Assembly (NCBI RefSeq): GCF_003966695.1
Contig: NZ_AP018827.1
Location: 620,001-684,000, forward strand
Source: Asticcacaulis excentricus
GTDB taxonomy: Bacteria > Pseudomonadota > Alphaproteobacteria > Caulobacterales > Caulobacteraceae
Direction of reading: 5' to 3'
DNA: 64,000 nucleotides
Shown one piece after another: positions 51,223-60,648 of this stretch. Made by a program: the position numbers and the translations under genes. How positions within the stretch are numbered: position 1 is the stretch's first letter; each line of letters starts with the position of its first letter. The notes below the pieces were generated by a model. That model was not told the origin of the DNA. It saw only the letters and a program-made list of their open reading frames with translations, and searched no databases.

Positions 51223-53121
51223 CTATCGATAGAAGGCTATCCCTATGCGCCACTCTGTGTCGGCCGAAGGGCGGCGATCTTCATAGATGGCCCCCACGGT
51301 GAAATCGGCCTGCGGGGTCAGGGCCATACGGGTTTCCACCGAAGCCCTGAAATAGGGTTTGCCCTTCCCGACGGGGGTCCAGTAGGTGCCTTCGGCTGAG
51401 GCGCGTAGCGGACCTGACTGATTGTAAATGCCACCCAGAGTGAGCCCCGTCCATACTGACGTCTGGTCATGACCACCCACGGAAACCTTGCCTTCTGCCA
51501 GCCCATAAGAGACAAAGCGCCCTATGCGTTGACTTTGGCCGAGGCCGAACCGGACCATGCCTTCAAGACATGCTTTGCAGTTCAGTCTTTCAGACTCGGC
51601 CCCGACGACCATACGCCACGATTTTGAGCGCCGCTGTTCGAGGCCGGGTTGCGCCACGCTCAGGGTCGTGATGCGAACCGCATCAAGCGAACGCAGACGC
51701 AGGCGGTTATTTTTCAGCAAAAGCCGTACATCGCCAAAAGACAGTTCCGAATTCGGCAGGGCTCCGGGCGAAATCGACAGGAAGTCATTATATGCAGCGC
51801 GGAAGCGCAGTTCGGCCCCGGCATTGTCCCCTTTACTTTTAAACCCCGTCACCTGAAACAGGGTCGGCTTCTGGCCACTATGTGGTGAGGGAGGCGTGAT
51901 CGGCGTGCCGAAATCGGCCCGTCCCGGCGCGCGTTTCAACCGCGCACGTAGCAGGGATTGCCGCGCGCGTTTGGCCTCCGCTAAGATATGGCCTTCGCCC
52001 CCCTTGTCGATGGCCTCGGCTTCGGTCACGTTGTAAAAATCAATCAGGGTTTCGAGCACCCGGACTTGTTCCGTCGGAGTCAGATCGCCGGTGACCTGCT
52101 CCGGATCAGACGCCGGATGTTTGAGGAAGGTCACTGCCGCACGCCGCTCCTGCGTCGATAAAATCTGAAAACGATCATTGAGTTGCGTCAGGCGCGATGA
52201 CAGACGGACCACCGCCGTCACCAGCGGCTGATTGTCATTGCGCGCCGTTGCGGCCCTTTCCAGGACTTCGACCGGCATCACCCACGGCTTGTCATCGGGC
52301 ACAATCGGCTCATCGACGACGAGGCTGATTAGCTCGGCGATGCGATAGGCGCAGTTTTCCTTGAGATAATAATACCGATTGAAAATGCGCAGGCGTTCAT
52401 AGGCATGGGCGCTCATCAGCGCGATCTGATCAGGCCGGAAATGCAGGCGATATTCCCAGACGTCGCGGTTCTGTACTTCGTTATAACGATGCAGGTGCTG
52501 ATAAAAATTCATGACGGAGAAGGTCGATTCGTACCCGCCGGTCAGGCCGCGTCCGACATAGACGACAGGATTTTCATTTTCAGGAAAGATAGCGCCATAA
52601 TTCAGCGTGCTCTCCAGAAGTGCATTGGGGGCCACATCCTCAGACGGCGTCAGGCGCAGCAGCATGTGCCCGTAGAAGGTGGCCGGATTGCTGAGGTGTC
52701 CGGAGGCGAAGATCAGGCTGGCACTTGTGGGTGGCTTATCCGTCAGGAAGGCTTTGTATTTTTTGCAATCTACAATCGGAAGCGCGTCAGGCAAGGCGTG
52801 CTGCGATTTCAGCCACAACAATCGGGCCGGGAAACGGCACTGCGCATGGGTTTCCGGATCAGGGCCGACCGGCGCAGACAGGGCTTTGAGGGTGGCGTCC
52901 AATTCGGCCGCCGGATTACGCATCCCTGTCGGCGACAGGAAAAACTCAGGGGACACGATATCACTGACCTGCGCCGGGGGACCGCTACGCAGAATATTAT
53001 AGCCCAACAGGCCGCGCCAGACGCGTTGCGACGCAAGGTGCTGCTTGTCTGGTGTCGTCTCGGCATAACAGGGGAATGCCAGGCTCAGCACGGCCAGAGC
53101 CACGAACAGGACGGATTTCAC
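51223..53121 (-). CDS. DUF4105 (Lnb N-terminal-like) exported protein
   Basis: The product has about 632 residues with the DUF4105 core around ASLIFASGHLSNPATFYGHM, a phrase shared with the N-terminal domain of lacto-N-biosidase chaperone-like proteins. A long C-terminal part of beta strands follows, perhaps membrane-associated or a barrel. I chose GTG 53121: it gives a clean signal peptide (MKSVLFVALAVLSLAFPCYA) and has GGGGG upstream. A GTG at 53169 would add 16 residues in front of it. It follows the DUF3015 gene on the same strand, a recurring pair in Proteobacteria whose function is unknown. Confidence 0.82.
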   Translation of the reverse strand: MKSVLFVALAVLSLAFPCYAETTPDKQHLASQRVWRGLLGYNILRSGPPAQVSDIVSPEFFLSPTGMRNPAAELDATLKALSAPVGPDPETHAQCRFPARLLWLKSQHALPDALPIVDCKKYKAFLTDKPPTSASLIFASGHLSNPATFYGHMLLRLTPSEDVAPNALLESTLNYGAIFPENENPVVYVGRGLTGGYESTFSVMNFYQHLHRYNEVQNRDVWEYRLHFRPDQIALMSAHAYERLRIFNRYYYLKENCAYRIAELISLVVDEPIVPDDKPWVMPVEVLERAATARNDNQPLVTAVVRLSSRLTQLNDRFQILSTQERRAAVTFLKHPASDPEQVTGDLTPTEQVRVLETLIDFYNVTEAEAIDKGGEGHILAEAKRARQSLLRARLKRAPGRADFGTPITPPSPHSGQKPTLFQVTGFKSKGDNAGAELRFRAAYNDFLSISPGALPNSELSFGDVRLLLKNNRLRLRSLDAVRITTLSVAQPGLEQRRSKSWRMVVGAESERLNCKACLEGMVRFGLGQSQRIGRFVSYGLAEGKVSVGGHDQTSVWTGLTLGGIYNQSGPLRASAEGTYWTPVGKGKPYFRASVETRMALTPQADFTVGAIYEDRRPSADTEWRIGIAFYR

Positions 53122-53184
53122 AAGGCCCCCGAATATGAAAACGGGGACGTCCAGAGACGCCCCCGCCACAGGTTTTGGCTCAGC

Positions 53185-53694
53185 TTAAGCGACCGAGCAT
53201 TGCGCCGCAAACTTGGTGGAAACCGCGGTGTCCACGATGTTGTAGTAGGCTTCGGCCTTTTGCGCCTTCGTCATGTCAATATATTCCGGACGCGCGGCGA
53301 CGTCCGAGAAACGAACACGGATTTCAGCGGCCAGAGCGCTGTGCACCGACTTGTCACAGCCCATGCTGTCGGCGACGGCGGTCAGGTATTTGCCTTCGCC
53401 GGCAGCCGTTTCGGCTTCGAGGCTGGCATAGGCGTTACCGATCAGCATAGCGGTCTTGACCTTGCCGCCTTGGCATTGATCAGCCGAAGACAGGCTGGAC
53501 GACACAGCCGTCGTACCCCAGTCCCAGATCACGTTCGAAATGGCCGCCGCCGTACCGTTGTCCGGGAAAACCATGGCGCCGAGGCCGCATTCGGCCCACG
53601 GATTACCAACCTTCTTCTCGTCGGCGTGCGCTGCCGGCACGGACATAACCATCAGCGCTGCGGTGGCGGCAGCGGCGAACATAGCTTTCTTCAT
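53185..53694 (-). CDS. DUF3015 family exported protein
   Basis: The 169-residue protein has a Sec signal peptide (1-24, ending AHA) and the DUF3015 phrases NPWAECGLGAMVFPDNG and SNVIWDWGTTAVSSSLSS. Four Cys in the mature part (GC in ECGLG, DQCQGG, MGCDKS, AQCSVA) probably form periplasmic disulfides. It is the first gene of a two-gene unit with DUF4105. The 185-base region upstream, shared with the end of the esterase gene, holds no other gene. Function is unknown. Confidence 0.85.
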   Translation of the reverse strand: MKKAMFAAAATAALMVMSVPAAHADEKKVGNPWAECGLGAMVFPDNGTAAAISNVIWDWGTTAVSSSLSSADQCQGGKVKTAMLIGNAYASLEAETAAGEGKYLTAVADSMGCDKSVHSALAAEIRVRFSDVAARPEYIDMTKAQKAEAYYNIVDTAVSTKFAAQCSVA

Positions 53695-53879
53695 GGGATT
53701 TCCCTTTTCACGTCAGTTTAGGGGCCACTTGAAACGTTTTTCCCCGACCCCTGTCAAAGGGCTAACACCGTTTCTGATTTCCAGCAAGACGGCATGTCGC
53801 GCCTCAGTTGTGAATTGCTTTTGTGGTCGGTTGGGTTCGCAGGTCTTAACTTCAGTTCTAAAGCTTGGCTGGCCATCGG

Positions 53880-55352
53880 TCATGGCCGGGGGCTGCGGAA
53901 CGGCAGGGCGGGCAGGCCTTCCTTATTCATAAGATTGGGGCGGGCGCCTTCGTCCCAGGCAAAACGCACCGCAACGGGTTGCCGCACATTGGGGTTTGAG
54001 GCGATGACAGTGTCGGCGGCGATGGTGGCTGTGGCGGGCCACCACACACCGTCGGCACCCGAAATCTGAAACCATGTCAGTGGCTTGGCGTCTCTGGCGA
54101 CCAGACCGCCGCCCATATCATCAAAGCGGATAAGGGCCTTGTCATTTTCAATGCGCAGGTCGCGGAACTTCGGTCCGTTGATGGCGAGGCCCTTTTGTCC
54201 ATAGGTCTTCGACAGGGCCAGATTGGCCAGTCGCTGCCCCACCGTGACCTTGTCACGCGGGTGGATGTCACTCAGATCATCGACCAGGTCCGTGGTGACG
54301 ACCATGCCGGTATGGGGGATGCGCAAAGCGGCGGTCTGGGCTGCCCACAGTTGCGGCAGGGCCTCAGGCGAGACCACCTGAGCGGGGCGCACGACGTGAT
54401 AGAGGTGCGGCGCAAGCTGCACATAATAAAAGGCAAGGTCTTGCCCGAAGACCCTGCGCCAGCCCCCAATCAGGGCTTCCATCTTGTCTGTGTAATCGGC
54501 CGCGCCGCCGGGAAACTCACCGGCAGTCATCAGATTTGATTCTCCCTGATACCAGATCACGCCTTTCAGCCCGAAGGGTACCAGCGGAGAAATCATGCCA
54601 TTATAAAGGCCTGAGACATCCGAACCGTCCACCTTCTGACCGGGTTTAACATCTGCATAGCGTTTGAGGGTCGGCACAGCCGCCATGCTTTCCGGGGCCG
54701 TCCAGGGTTCGATCCGCGTGCCGCCCCAGGTGGAGTCGATCAGCCCCACCGGCGTGTTCAGCGTCGTATGCAGGCGCTTGCCGAAGACATAGGCGACGGC
54801 GGAAAAGCGTGACGCATCAAGGGTCTCTGGCGTTGTGATAACCCACTGCCCTTCAACATCCGCTGCGGGGGTGGTCGAACGCGCCTTTTTCACCTTGAAC
54901 AGACGTATTTGCGGCGCGTTCGCCGCCGCCAGCTCAGTCTCGGCATTGAGCACGTCCTTCTGGCCCGGCTGATTGCGGAAGGGCTTTTCCATGTTTGATT
55001 GTCCCGACGCCAGCCACACTTCGCCGATCAGTATGTCGGACACGGTCAGGCGGTTATCCTTGCCCGCGGCGGTCATATTGAGGGGAGCGGCACTGGGTTT
55101 GAGGGGTTTCAGCATCACCTTCCAGCGCCCATCCGCCGTGGCCTTCGTCCGGAGCGTCTGCCCGGCGAGGCGCACCGTGACCTTTTCCCCCGCATCGGCC
55201 CGTCCCCAGATGGCGACAGGCTGCCCCGCCTGAAGCACCATGTGGTCTGAAATCAGGTTCGGTAGTTTTACCTCCGCTTTGACGGGGTGTGCACCAAGAC
55301 TCAGGGTCGCCGCCAAAACCAGACATGTGCTGGCAAAAAATCGTCTGTGCAT
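53880..55352 (-). CDS. Sialate O-acetylesterase family (SGNH) exported esterase
   Basis: The 490-residue protein has a Sec signal (about 1-27), an N-terminal beta-domain (PNLISDHMVLQAGQPVAIWG) and the SGNH esterase domain with the nucleophile in WLASGQSNMEKP. The His/Asp block is near DLVDDLSDIHPRDK. This family removes acetyl groups from sialate or, in plant-degrading bacteria, from xylan. The ATG at 55352 is preceded by GAGGAG; a GTG 12 bases earlier overlaps that ribosome site. It is divergent from another esterase-type gene (55488), so both probably respond to the same acetylated polysaccharide. Confidence 0.88.
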   Translation of the reverse strand: MHRRFFASTCLVLAATLSLGAHPVKAEVKLPNLISDHMVLQAGQPVAIWGRADAGEKVTVRLAGQTLRTKATADGRWKVMLKPLKPSAAPLNMTAAGKDNRLTVSDILIGEVWLASGQSNMEKPFRNQPGQKDVLNAETELAAANAPQIRLFKVKKARSTTPAADVEGQWVITTPETLDASRFSAVAYVFGKRLHTTLNTPVGLIDSTWGGTRIEPWTAPESMAAVPTLKRYADVKPGQKVDGSDVSGLYNGMISPLVPFGLKGVIWYQGESNLMTAGEFPGGAADYTDKMEALIGGWRRVFGQDLAFYYVQLAPHLYHVVRPAQVVSPEALPQLWAAQTAALRIPHTGMVVTTDLVDDLSDIHPRDKVTVGQRLANLALSKTYGQKGLAINGPKFRDLRIENDKALIRFDDMGGGLVARDAKPLTWFQISGADGVWWPATATIAADTVIASNPNVRQPVAVRFAWDEGARPNLMNKEGLPALPFRSPRP

Positions 55353-55487
55353 GGGGCTCCTCACATATTTATAGTTTTGGCTTGACCTTCCGACGGGGCG
55401 ACGAAAGTCGGGCGTTACACGCTTGTCAAATCCAGTTTAGGCTCTAAACTGCGCACAAACAATCAATATCGAGCAGGGAGTTACGTT

Positions 55488-56492
55488 ATGACCGTATCTA
55501 TGGATCGCCGTCAGCTTTTGACCGCCGCGGCGGCCTCCGCCCTGTTGCCTGTGGTGGCCTTTGCGCAGGATTCCGGCGCGCCGTTAGTAGCCGAAGGGAT
55601 GAAGGTGCCACTTCTGCCGCCGCTGGAGAGCTTTCCGCTGTGGCCCAAGGGCAAGGTGCCGGGCTCGAAGGGCGTGACGGTTGCGGAAGAGTGGATTCTG
55701 CGCAATCCAAAGGACGGCAATCCCAACGACACAGCCGCGACGCATGTCACGGAGCCGATTCTGATGGTGCGCCGGGCGAAAAATCCGAACGGCGCGGCGA
55801 TCCTGATGATCCCCGGCGGTGGCTATGTACGTGTGGCGGTGAGTCGTGCGGGCGGCGGCACGGACAAAGATTTTGCGGATCGCGGCACGACGGTCTTTGT
55901 CATGACCTATCGTCTGCCGGCCGACGGCTGGGGCGCGGGGCCGGAAGCGCCGTTGCAGGACGCTCAGCGCGCCATTCGCCTGATCCGCCACCGTGCCAAA
56001 GACTTTGGCATTGACCCGAACCGTATCGGCGTCATCGGCTTTTCGGCGGGCGGGCATCTGGCCGGATGGCTGTCGGAAAGTTTCGGGCGGGAAACCTATG
56101 CGCCGGTCGATGCCGCAGACACGCAGCCGACCAAGCCTTTGGTGACCGGCATGTTTTATCCGGTGATGACTATGATGGCGCCTTATGCGCATGGCGGCTC
56201 GGTCAAGGCGATGTTCCCGAACGGCGGTACCGATGAGCAAAAGCGCAAGGTGTCGCTGGAGTTTAATCTGCCGACCGATATGCCGCCGACCTTCCTCGCC
56301 CATGCAGGGGACGACCGAACGGTCCCGGCGGAAAACAGCCTGATCCTTTATCAGGCCCTGCGTGCGCAGAAGACACCGACGGAGCTGCATATTTTCGAAA
56401 ACGGCGGCCACGGGCTTCGCGTCAGTGGGCAAGATCAGCCCTATATGCCGCTGTTTGAGGCCTTTGCCAAACGCCACGGCCTGTGGCGGTAG
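55488..56492 (+). CDS. Tat-exported alpha/beta-hydrolase (acetyl esterase/xylanase-type)
   Basis: The 334-residue protein has a twin-arginine signal (DRRQLLTAAAASALLPVVAFA). Its alpha/beta-hydrolase domain shows the oxyanion motif MIPGGGYVRVA, the nucleophile S186 in GFSAGGH, Asp in HAGDDRTVP and His in ENGGHGLR. It resembles bacterial acetyl-xylan or feruloyl esterases of the BD-FAE type. The ATG is preceded by AGGGAG. It is divergent from the sialate O-acetylesterase gene over 135 bases; both would act on side groups of hemicellulose in the periplasm. Confidence 0.85.
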   Translation: MTVSMDRRQLLTAAAASALLPVVAFAQDSGAPLVAEGMKVPLLPPLESFPLWPKGKVPGSKGVTVAEEWILRNPKDGNPNDTAATHVTEPILMVRRAKNPNGAAILMIPGGGYVRVAVSRAGGGTDKDFADRGTTVFVMTYRLPADGWGAGPEAPLQDAQRAIRLIRHRAKDFGIDPNRIGVIGFSAGGHLAGWLSESFGRETYAPVDAADTQPTKPLVTGMFYPVMTMMAPYAHGGSVKAMFPNGGTDEQKRKVSLEFNLPTDMPPTFLAHAGDDRTVPAENSLILYQALRAQKTPTELHIFENGGHGLRVSGQDQPYMPLFEAFAKRHGLWR

Positions 56493-56551
56493 TCAATGTA
56501 TCTGTGTAAGCCGTAGTGTGAGGGCCTACGTTAACAGCGAGAGAATGGATT

Positions 56552-56824
56552 TTGAACCTTTACACGATTGTTGTTGAGTTTCGCGGTGGAACCTACATCT
56601 CTCAGGTTTATGCCGACAGCGAAATGGCTGCTGTTAAGGCGTGGGCTGGCTTGATGGCTGAAAGACAGGATTTGGGGCGCATGACAGATCGGTTCATTAA
56701 TAGCATATTGCTTGACCATCAGCCCTCGTTACTCACCCCACTTGATGGGCTGAAGAATGTTTGGTGTTTCTCGGCCTTGGTGGGCAGAACCGGCCTTTTG
56801 GGCAACCTTATTCTATCAAAATAA
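56552..56824 (+). CDS. Small protein of unknown function (90 residues)
   Basis: The frame from a TTG at 56552 gives 90 residues beginning MNLYTIVVEFRGGTYISQVY, with a plausible alternating strand and helix pattern and acceptable codon use. GAGAG lies about 10 bases upstream. No domain is recognised and no membrane segment is certain, although the last 20 residues are hydrophobic. It faces another small gene tail to tail. Confidence 0.5.
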   Translation: MNLYTIVVEFRGGTYISQVYADSEMAAVKAWAGLMAERQDLGRMTDRFINSILLDHQPSLLTPLDGLKNVWCFSALVGRTGLLGNLILSK

Positions 56825-56835
56825 GACAAAGCAAC

Positions 56836-57126
56836 TCACGCAATCATTCGCCGCAGGACCGAGTTGCCTTTGCGCGCCGCTAACACAGCGGTGACGAACT
56901 CGCGCCGGATAGCCGGGTAGTCTATGGTCGGTGCGTAGAAGCCTTGAAGCGCATGATAAATATAGGCGTGGATGCGCGTAATGTCGTCGCCTGTCAGGTC
57001 GGGCAGGGGATCGCTGATCAGTATGGCCAGCGCCCGTACCACGGCGGCTTCGGCTTCATCGTCGGTGGCATAGACGTAAAGCAGCCGGTCAAGCGCGTGT
57101 TCCAGAACCTTCAGGTCGATCATCAT
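56836..57126 (-). CDS. Small helical protein of unknown function (96 residues)
   Basis: The 96-residue product begins MMIDLKVLEHALDRLLYVYA. It is mainly helical and acidic in its first half (TDDEAEAAVVRAL), with a basic C-terminus (ARKGNSVLRRMIA). AAGAGG precedes the ATG. No family is recognised. It is convergent with the other small gene; the 295 bases upstream of it contain only short repeats and a hairpin. Confidence 0.5.
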   Translation of the reverse strand: MMIDLKVLEHALDRLLYVYATDDEAEAAVVRALAILISDPLPDLTGDDITRIHAYIYHALQGFYAPTIDYPAIRREFVTAVLAARKGNSVLRRMIA

Positions 57127-57328
57127 AGCAGGCCTCTTAAAGCCTCATGCCGAAAAGTGACTCCGCTTTTCCGGACAACATGAGGTGTTGCAAAAGTATG
57201 AGCTATGAGGCGGCTCCAATGAGCCGACGAATGCTCAAGGACAACCTCATCCGATAAGATGAGGCTGCCCGCGACGCCGTAAATGGACAATCAGGATGAC
57301 AGGGGTGGGATATAAAGGGGTTTATAAC

Positions 57329-57376
57329 CACGGATAGACACGGATACGGCCCGCCAAGGCGGGCCGTACACGGATA
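57329..57376. repeat. CACGGATA repeats around a perfect 11-bp hairpin
   Basis: CACGGATA occurs at 57329-57336, 57339-57346 and 57369-57376. Between the last two lies TACGGCCCGCC/GGCGGGCCGTA (57345-57368) with a 2-base loop. It lies 45 bases beyond the putA stop and may help end putA transcripts, but no T-run is present on that strand. The rest of the 57127-57421 gap shows nothing coding. Confidence 0.5.
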
Positions 57377-57421
57377 TTCTTTCTGCTTGTCGCCTGCATC
57401 AGAGGTGATCTGTAGCTAAAA

Positions 57422-60400
57422 TCAGATGTCTGTTTCGGCCAAAGACAACAGGGTGGCATTGCCGCCTGCCGAAGTCGTATCGACAGAGACGGTGCGCTCA
57501 CTGGCAAAACGCAACAGATAGTGCGGGCCGCCCGCCTTGGGGCCGGTGCCGGACAGGCCTTCGCCGCCAAAGGGCTGCGATCCGACCACGGCACCGATCA
57601 TCGAACGGTTGACATAGAGGTTGCCGACCTTGGCCAGAGACTTGACCCGCTCGGCGGTTTCGGCAACGCGCGAGTGAAGGCCCATGGTCAGGCCATAGCC
57701 CCGCGCATTGACGCGGGCGACGACGCTGTCCAGCTCACCGGCCTTCCAGGTGACGACGTGCAGGATGGGGCCAAACCATTCCTGCGACAGGTCTTCGATG
57801 GCGTTGAGGCGGATCAGGGTCGGCGGCACGAAGAGGCCTGTTTGCGGGGCCTCAAGCGTATGAATCCATTGCGTTTGCATGGACTGGCGATACGCAAGCA
57901 ATTTATCGCGCGCGGTGGCGTCGATGACCGGGCCGACATCGGTGCGGATATCCGACGGGTCGCCCAGCACCAGCGCATCCATCGCCCCCTTGAGCATATG
58001 GATAATCGTGTCGGCTACGTCTTCCTGAACGATCAGCAGGCGCAAGGCCGAGCAGCGCTGACCGGCGGAGCGGAAGGCCGAGGTCACCACATCGCCCACC
58101 ACCTGTTCCGGCAAGGCGGTGGAATCGACGATCATGGCGTTGAGGCCGCCGGTTTCAGCGATCAGGGGCACAAGAGGGCGACTGTCGTCGCTGAGCAGGC
58201 TGCGGGCGATGGCGCGCGCTGTGCCGGTCGAACCCGTGAAGGCGACGCCGTGCACGGCGGATGAAGCGGTCAGGGCCGCGCCGACTTCGGGGCCGCCGGG
58301 CAGGAAGTGCAGCACATCGACCGGGATTCCGGCCTCATGCGCCAGTTGTACGGCGCGGAAGGCGATCAGCGGCGTTTGTGGCGCGGGCTTGGCCACCACA
58401 GGGTTTCCGGCGACCAGAGCGGCGGTCACTTGCCCGATGAAAATGGCCAGCGGGAAATTCCATGGCGAAATGCAAGCAAAGGTGCCCCGGGCGGTAAGGC
58501 GCAGTTCGTTCAGCTCGCCCGTCGGCCCCGGCAGCGTCACGGGGCGGAACTGCTCGCGCGCATTGACGGCGTAGTAGCGACAGAAATCGACGGCTTCACG
58601 GATTTCGGCCACGGCGTCGCCAATGGTCTTGCCCGCCTCGTGCACGCACAGCCCCATCAGTTCGAGGCGGTGCGTTTCCATCAAATCGGCGAGGCGATCC
58701 AGACAGGCGGCACGGTCTTCGACTGGTGTCGCGGCCCAGCGATCGGCAGCAGCATCGGCGGCCTTCATGGCGCGCGCCACGTCCTCGGCGGAGGCTTCGA
58801 TGACGGTGCCGACGGGCTGCGACGGGTCAGCGGGACGCACAACCGTCTTGACTGTGCCGCTGACCGCCTGACCCGACACCAGCGCCGTGGCGGTATGAAA
58901 TTTTGCGCCGACGGTGGCAATGGCGCTCAGCGTCGCGTCGAGCGTGGCCTGATCGCTGAGGTCCAGACCCTGCGAATTGGTGCGGCCGGGGAAGAGGCCG
59001 GCGGGCAGGGGGATGGCCGGGTGCGGGCGGCCTTTGACGGCGGCGATGTGGGCGGCAGGATCGGACAAAAGCGTTTCCTCATTGACAGTTGGGTCGGCCA
59101 GTTGATGCACGAACGACGAGTTGGCGCCGTTTTCCAGCAGGCGGCGCACCAGATAGGCCAACAGTTCTTTATGCCCACCCACGGGCGCGTAGGTGCGGCA
59201 GTTATAGCCCAATTCGCGCACCAGACGCTCATGCAGACCTTCGCCCATGCCGTGCAGGCGCTGGAACTCAAAGTCGCGGCGTTCGCCCGCCCACTCCATG
59301 ATCGTGGCCACGGTCAGCGCATTGTGGCCCGCAAAGGCCGGCCAGATGTGCGAGGCGTCCAGCATATCCTTCGCACAGGCGAGGTAGGAGGCATCGGTCG
59401 CCGGTTTGCGCGTGAACAACGGATAGTCGCTAAGGCCTTCGACCTGCGCGCGCTTGATTTCGGAATCCCAGTAGGCGCCCTTGACCAGACGCACCTTAAG
59501 CCGATGCCCGGTCTCCTGACCGATGGCCTGCGCCCAGCCGATCAGCGGGCGGGCGCGCTTACCATAGGCCTGCGCCGCCATGCCGAGGCCGTCCCAGCCG
59601 GACAAGGCCGGATCACGCAGCACGCCTTCGATGATGTCGAGCGAGATCATCAGGCGCTCGGTCTCTTCGGCGTCGATGGTCAGGTCCATATCGTAGCCCG
59701 CGGCCTTGGCGGCCAGATGGCGGATCATCTCGACCAATTGCGGAACGCAAGTTTCCTGATTGGAGACCTCGTAGCGCGGATGCAGGGCCGACAGCTTGAT
59801 CGAAATGGAATGGCCATTGCCTTTTGGCGAACGGCCGACCGTGTCCAGCGCCTGCTCATAGGCGGCGAAGTATTTTTCGGCGTCGGCAAAGGTGCGTGCC
59901 GACTCGCCCAGCATATCGAAAGAGGCGGTGAAGCCCTTGTTTTCGGGTTTGGCGGCGACGTCGAGCGCTTCGTCGATGGTGCGGCCCATGACGAAGACCT
60001 CCCCCATCATCTTCATGGCGACGGCGACGCCCTGACGGATGACGGGTTCGCCCATACGTGTGATCAGCTTTTTCAGCGTCCCGGCCTGCTGCGGGTCTTC
60101 GACCAAGGCACGGGTGAGGATCAGGCCGAAGGTCGCCGTATTGACCAGAGCCGAGCCGGATTTCGCCCTATGCGCCTGCCAGTCGGCATCGCCGATCTTG
60201 TCGCGGATCAGAAGGTTGGCCGTTTCCGGATCGGGGACGCGCAGATAGGCCTCGGCCAGCGACAACAGCGCAACGCCTTCGGCCGTGTTCAGCCGGTATT
60301 CCTGAAGGAAGCGATTGACCCAACCGGTCGATTGCGCCGCCTTGAGGTCCTGAAGGATCAGGCGCGCCTGCGCCATCACCCGCTGCCTCGTGGCGGTATC

Positions 60401-60493
60401 GAGCGTGGCGTCGGGCAACAGGCCCGCCAGCACCTCCGGCTCAGGGGCGCGATGAAGGGCGATCATGCGGGCGCGGGCGTCGGCAGGCGTCAT
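57422..60493 (-). CDS. putA: Bifunctional proline dehydrogenase / glutamate-semialdehyde dehydrogenase
   Basis: The 1023-residue PutA oxidises proline to glutamate in two steps with substrate channelling. The FAD-binding PRODH barrel covers about residues 90-450 (LTIDAEETERLMISLDII, RLVKGAYWDSEIKRAQ, EFQRLHGMGEGL). The ALDH domain covers about 500-990, with the catalytic Cys C814 in SAGQRCSALRLL. There is no N-terminal ribbon-helix-helix DNA-binding domain and no C-terminal extension, so it is a type A PutA without autoregulation. The divergent Lrp-type gene is its probable proline-responsive regulator. Confidence 0.96.
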   Translation of the reverse strand: MTPADARARMIALHRAPEPEVLAGLLPDATLDTATRQRVMAQARLILQDLKAAQSTGWVNRFLQEYRLNTAEGVALLSLAEAYLRVPDPETANLLIRDKIGDADWQAHRAKSGSALVNTATFGLILTRALVEDPQQAGTLKKLITRMGEPVIRQGVAVAMKMMGEVFVMGRTIDEALDVAAKPENKGFTASFDMLGESARTFADAEKYFAAYEQALDTVGRSPKGNGHSISIKLSALHPRYEVSNQETCVPQLVEMIRHLAAKAAGYDMDLTIDAEETERLMISLDIIEGVLRDPALSGWDGLGMAAQAYGKRARPLIGWAQAIGQETGHRLKVRLVKGAYWDSEIKRAQVEGLSDYPLFTRKPATDASYLACAKDMLDASHIWPAFAGHNALTVATIMEWAGERRDFEFQRLHGMGEGLHERLVRELGYNCRTYAPVGGHKELLAYLVRRLLENGANSSFVHQLADPTVNEETLLSDPAAHIAAVKGRPHPAIPLPAGLFPGRTNSQGLDLSDQATLDATLSAIATVGAKFHTATALVSGQAVSGTVKTVVRPADPSQPVGTVIEASAEDVARAMKAADAAADRWAATPVEDRAACLDRLADLMETHRLELMGLCVHEAGKTIGDAVAEIREAVDFCRYYAVNAREQFRPVTLPGPTGELNELRLTARGTFACISPWNFPLAIFIGQVTAALVAGNPVVAKPAPQTPLIAFRAVQLAHEAGIPVDVLHFLPGGPEVGAALTASSAVHGVAFTGSTGTARAIARSLLSDDSRPLVPLIAETGGLNAMIVDSTALPEQVVGDVVTSAFRSAGQRCSALRLLIVQEDVADTIIHMLKGAMDALVLGDPSDIRTDVGPVIDATARDKLLAYRQSMQTQWIHTLEAPQTGLFVPPTLIRLNAIEDLSQEWFGPILHVVTWKAGELDSVVARVNARGYGLTMGLHSRVAETAERVKSLAKVGNLYVNRSMIGAVVGSQPFGGEGLSGTGPKAGGPHYLLRFASERTVSVDTTSAGGNATLLSLAETDI

Positions 60494-60648
60494 GGAGGCT
60501 CCGGGATGGTCGTATATGAAACTTTTTAAAGTATGCCCGGTTTATGGAAAATGTCCTTGGAATTTTACCGCATTTGGCCGAAGGATATTTATTCATTATT
60601 GCCAATTTTATGCAAATCTTCTGCGCAAAACCGGAACGGGAAAATGCC

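Noticed and set aside
58307-60529. Long open frame of 740 codons on the plus strand opposite putA
   Set aside because: It is the reverse of a clear PutA with intact catalytic motifs; high GC and codon bias keep the opposite frame open. Its translation is rich in Arg, Gly and His without domain features.
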